DNA of 5,819 nt from Campylobacterota bacterium (GTDB lineage: Bacteria > Campylobacterota > Campylobacteria > Campylobacterales > Sulfurovaceae), in contig JAADEA010000007.1 in the NCBI GenBank assembly GCA_013153675.1, forward strand, positions 1 to 5,819, read 5' to 3'. Positions 5,810 through 5,819 of the stretch are shown here, one piece after another (within the stretch, counting starts at the first letter, position 1; each line of letters starts with the position of its first letter). The translations under genes and the position numbers were made by a program. Below the pieces are notes generated by a model, which made no database searches, had not been told where the DNA came from, and saw only the letters and a program-made list of their open reading frames with translations.

Positions 5810-5819
5810 AAAGAGCAAT

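Noticed and set aside
5420..5819. tRNA, small structured RNA gene or riboswitch in the right-hand spacer
   Set aside because: No cloverleaf, CCA end or recognisable riboswitch core could be found by eye on either strand.

Overview
The window reads as ordinary core chromosome from an AT-rich member of the Campylobacterota (formerly Epsilonproteobacteria). The basis is the strong A/T bias, AGA-dominated arginine codons, the style of the proteins, and the rho-murI pair, which is also adjacent in Helicobacter pylori. The small periplasmic c-type cytochrome and the housekeeping genes suggest a respiring, free-living or vent-type lineage rather than a host specialist. Genus cannot be fixed from the sequence alone.

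Layout. Positions 52-2187 (+) hold a tight two-gene unit: rho (transcription terminator factor) followed by murI (glutamate racemase). MurI starts at a TTG two codons after the rho stop, in the same frame. A monoheme cytochrome c gene (2641-2192, -) runs head-on into murI with only four bases between the two stops. Its probable intrinsic terminator lies inside the murI coding region. From 2642 to 2811 a divergent promoter region serves the cytochrome (-) and a second plus-strand unit, rnz (ribonuclease Z, 2812-3777) and a PiT-family phosphate transporter (3800-5419). That unit ends in a hairpin terminator overlapping the transporter's stop codon. The last 400 bases hold no large gene. They contain a 48-codon minus-strand ORF with a strong Shine-Dalgarno, inverted repeats, and what looks like the ribosome binding site of a plus-strand gene starting at the right edge.

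How the genes fit together. Rho and MurI are essential housekeeping functions (RNA release; D-glutamate for peptidoglycan). RNase Z matures tRNA 3' ends. PiT imports phosphate using the ion gradient. The cytochrome is a periplasmic electron carrier of unknown partner. The grouping looks like co-expression of housekeeping genes rather than one pathway.

I see no mobile element, CRISPR array, defence island or obviously new multi-gene system. The points worth a second look are small: a prion-like N/Q-rich tail on Rho, a C-rich/G-poor stretch just after rho-murI that could be a Rho-dependent terminator, a terminator buried in the opposing gene, a short upstream ORF overlapping the rnz start, a charged insertion in PiT, and the short ORF with decayed-looking sequence near the right edge.
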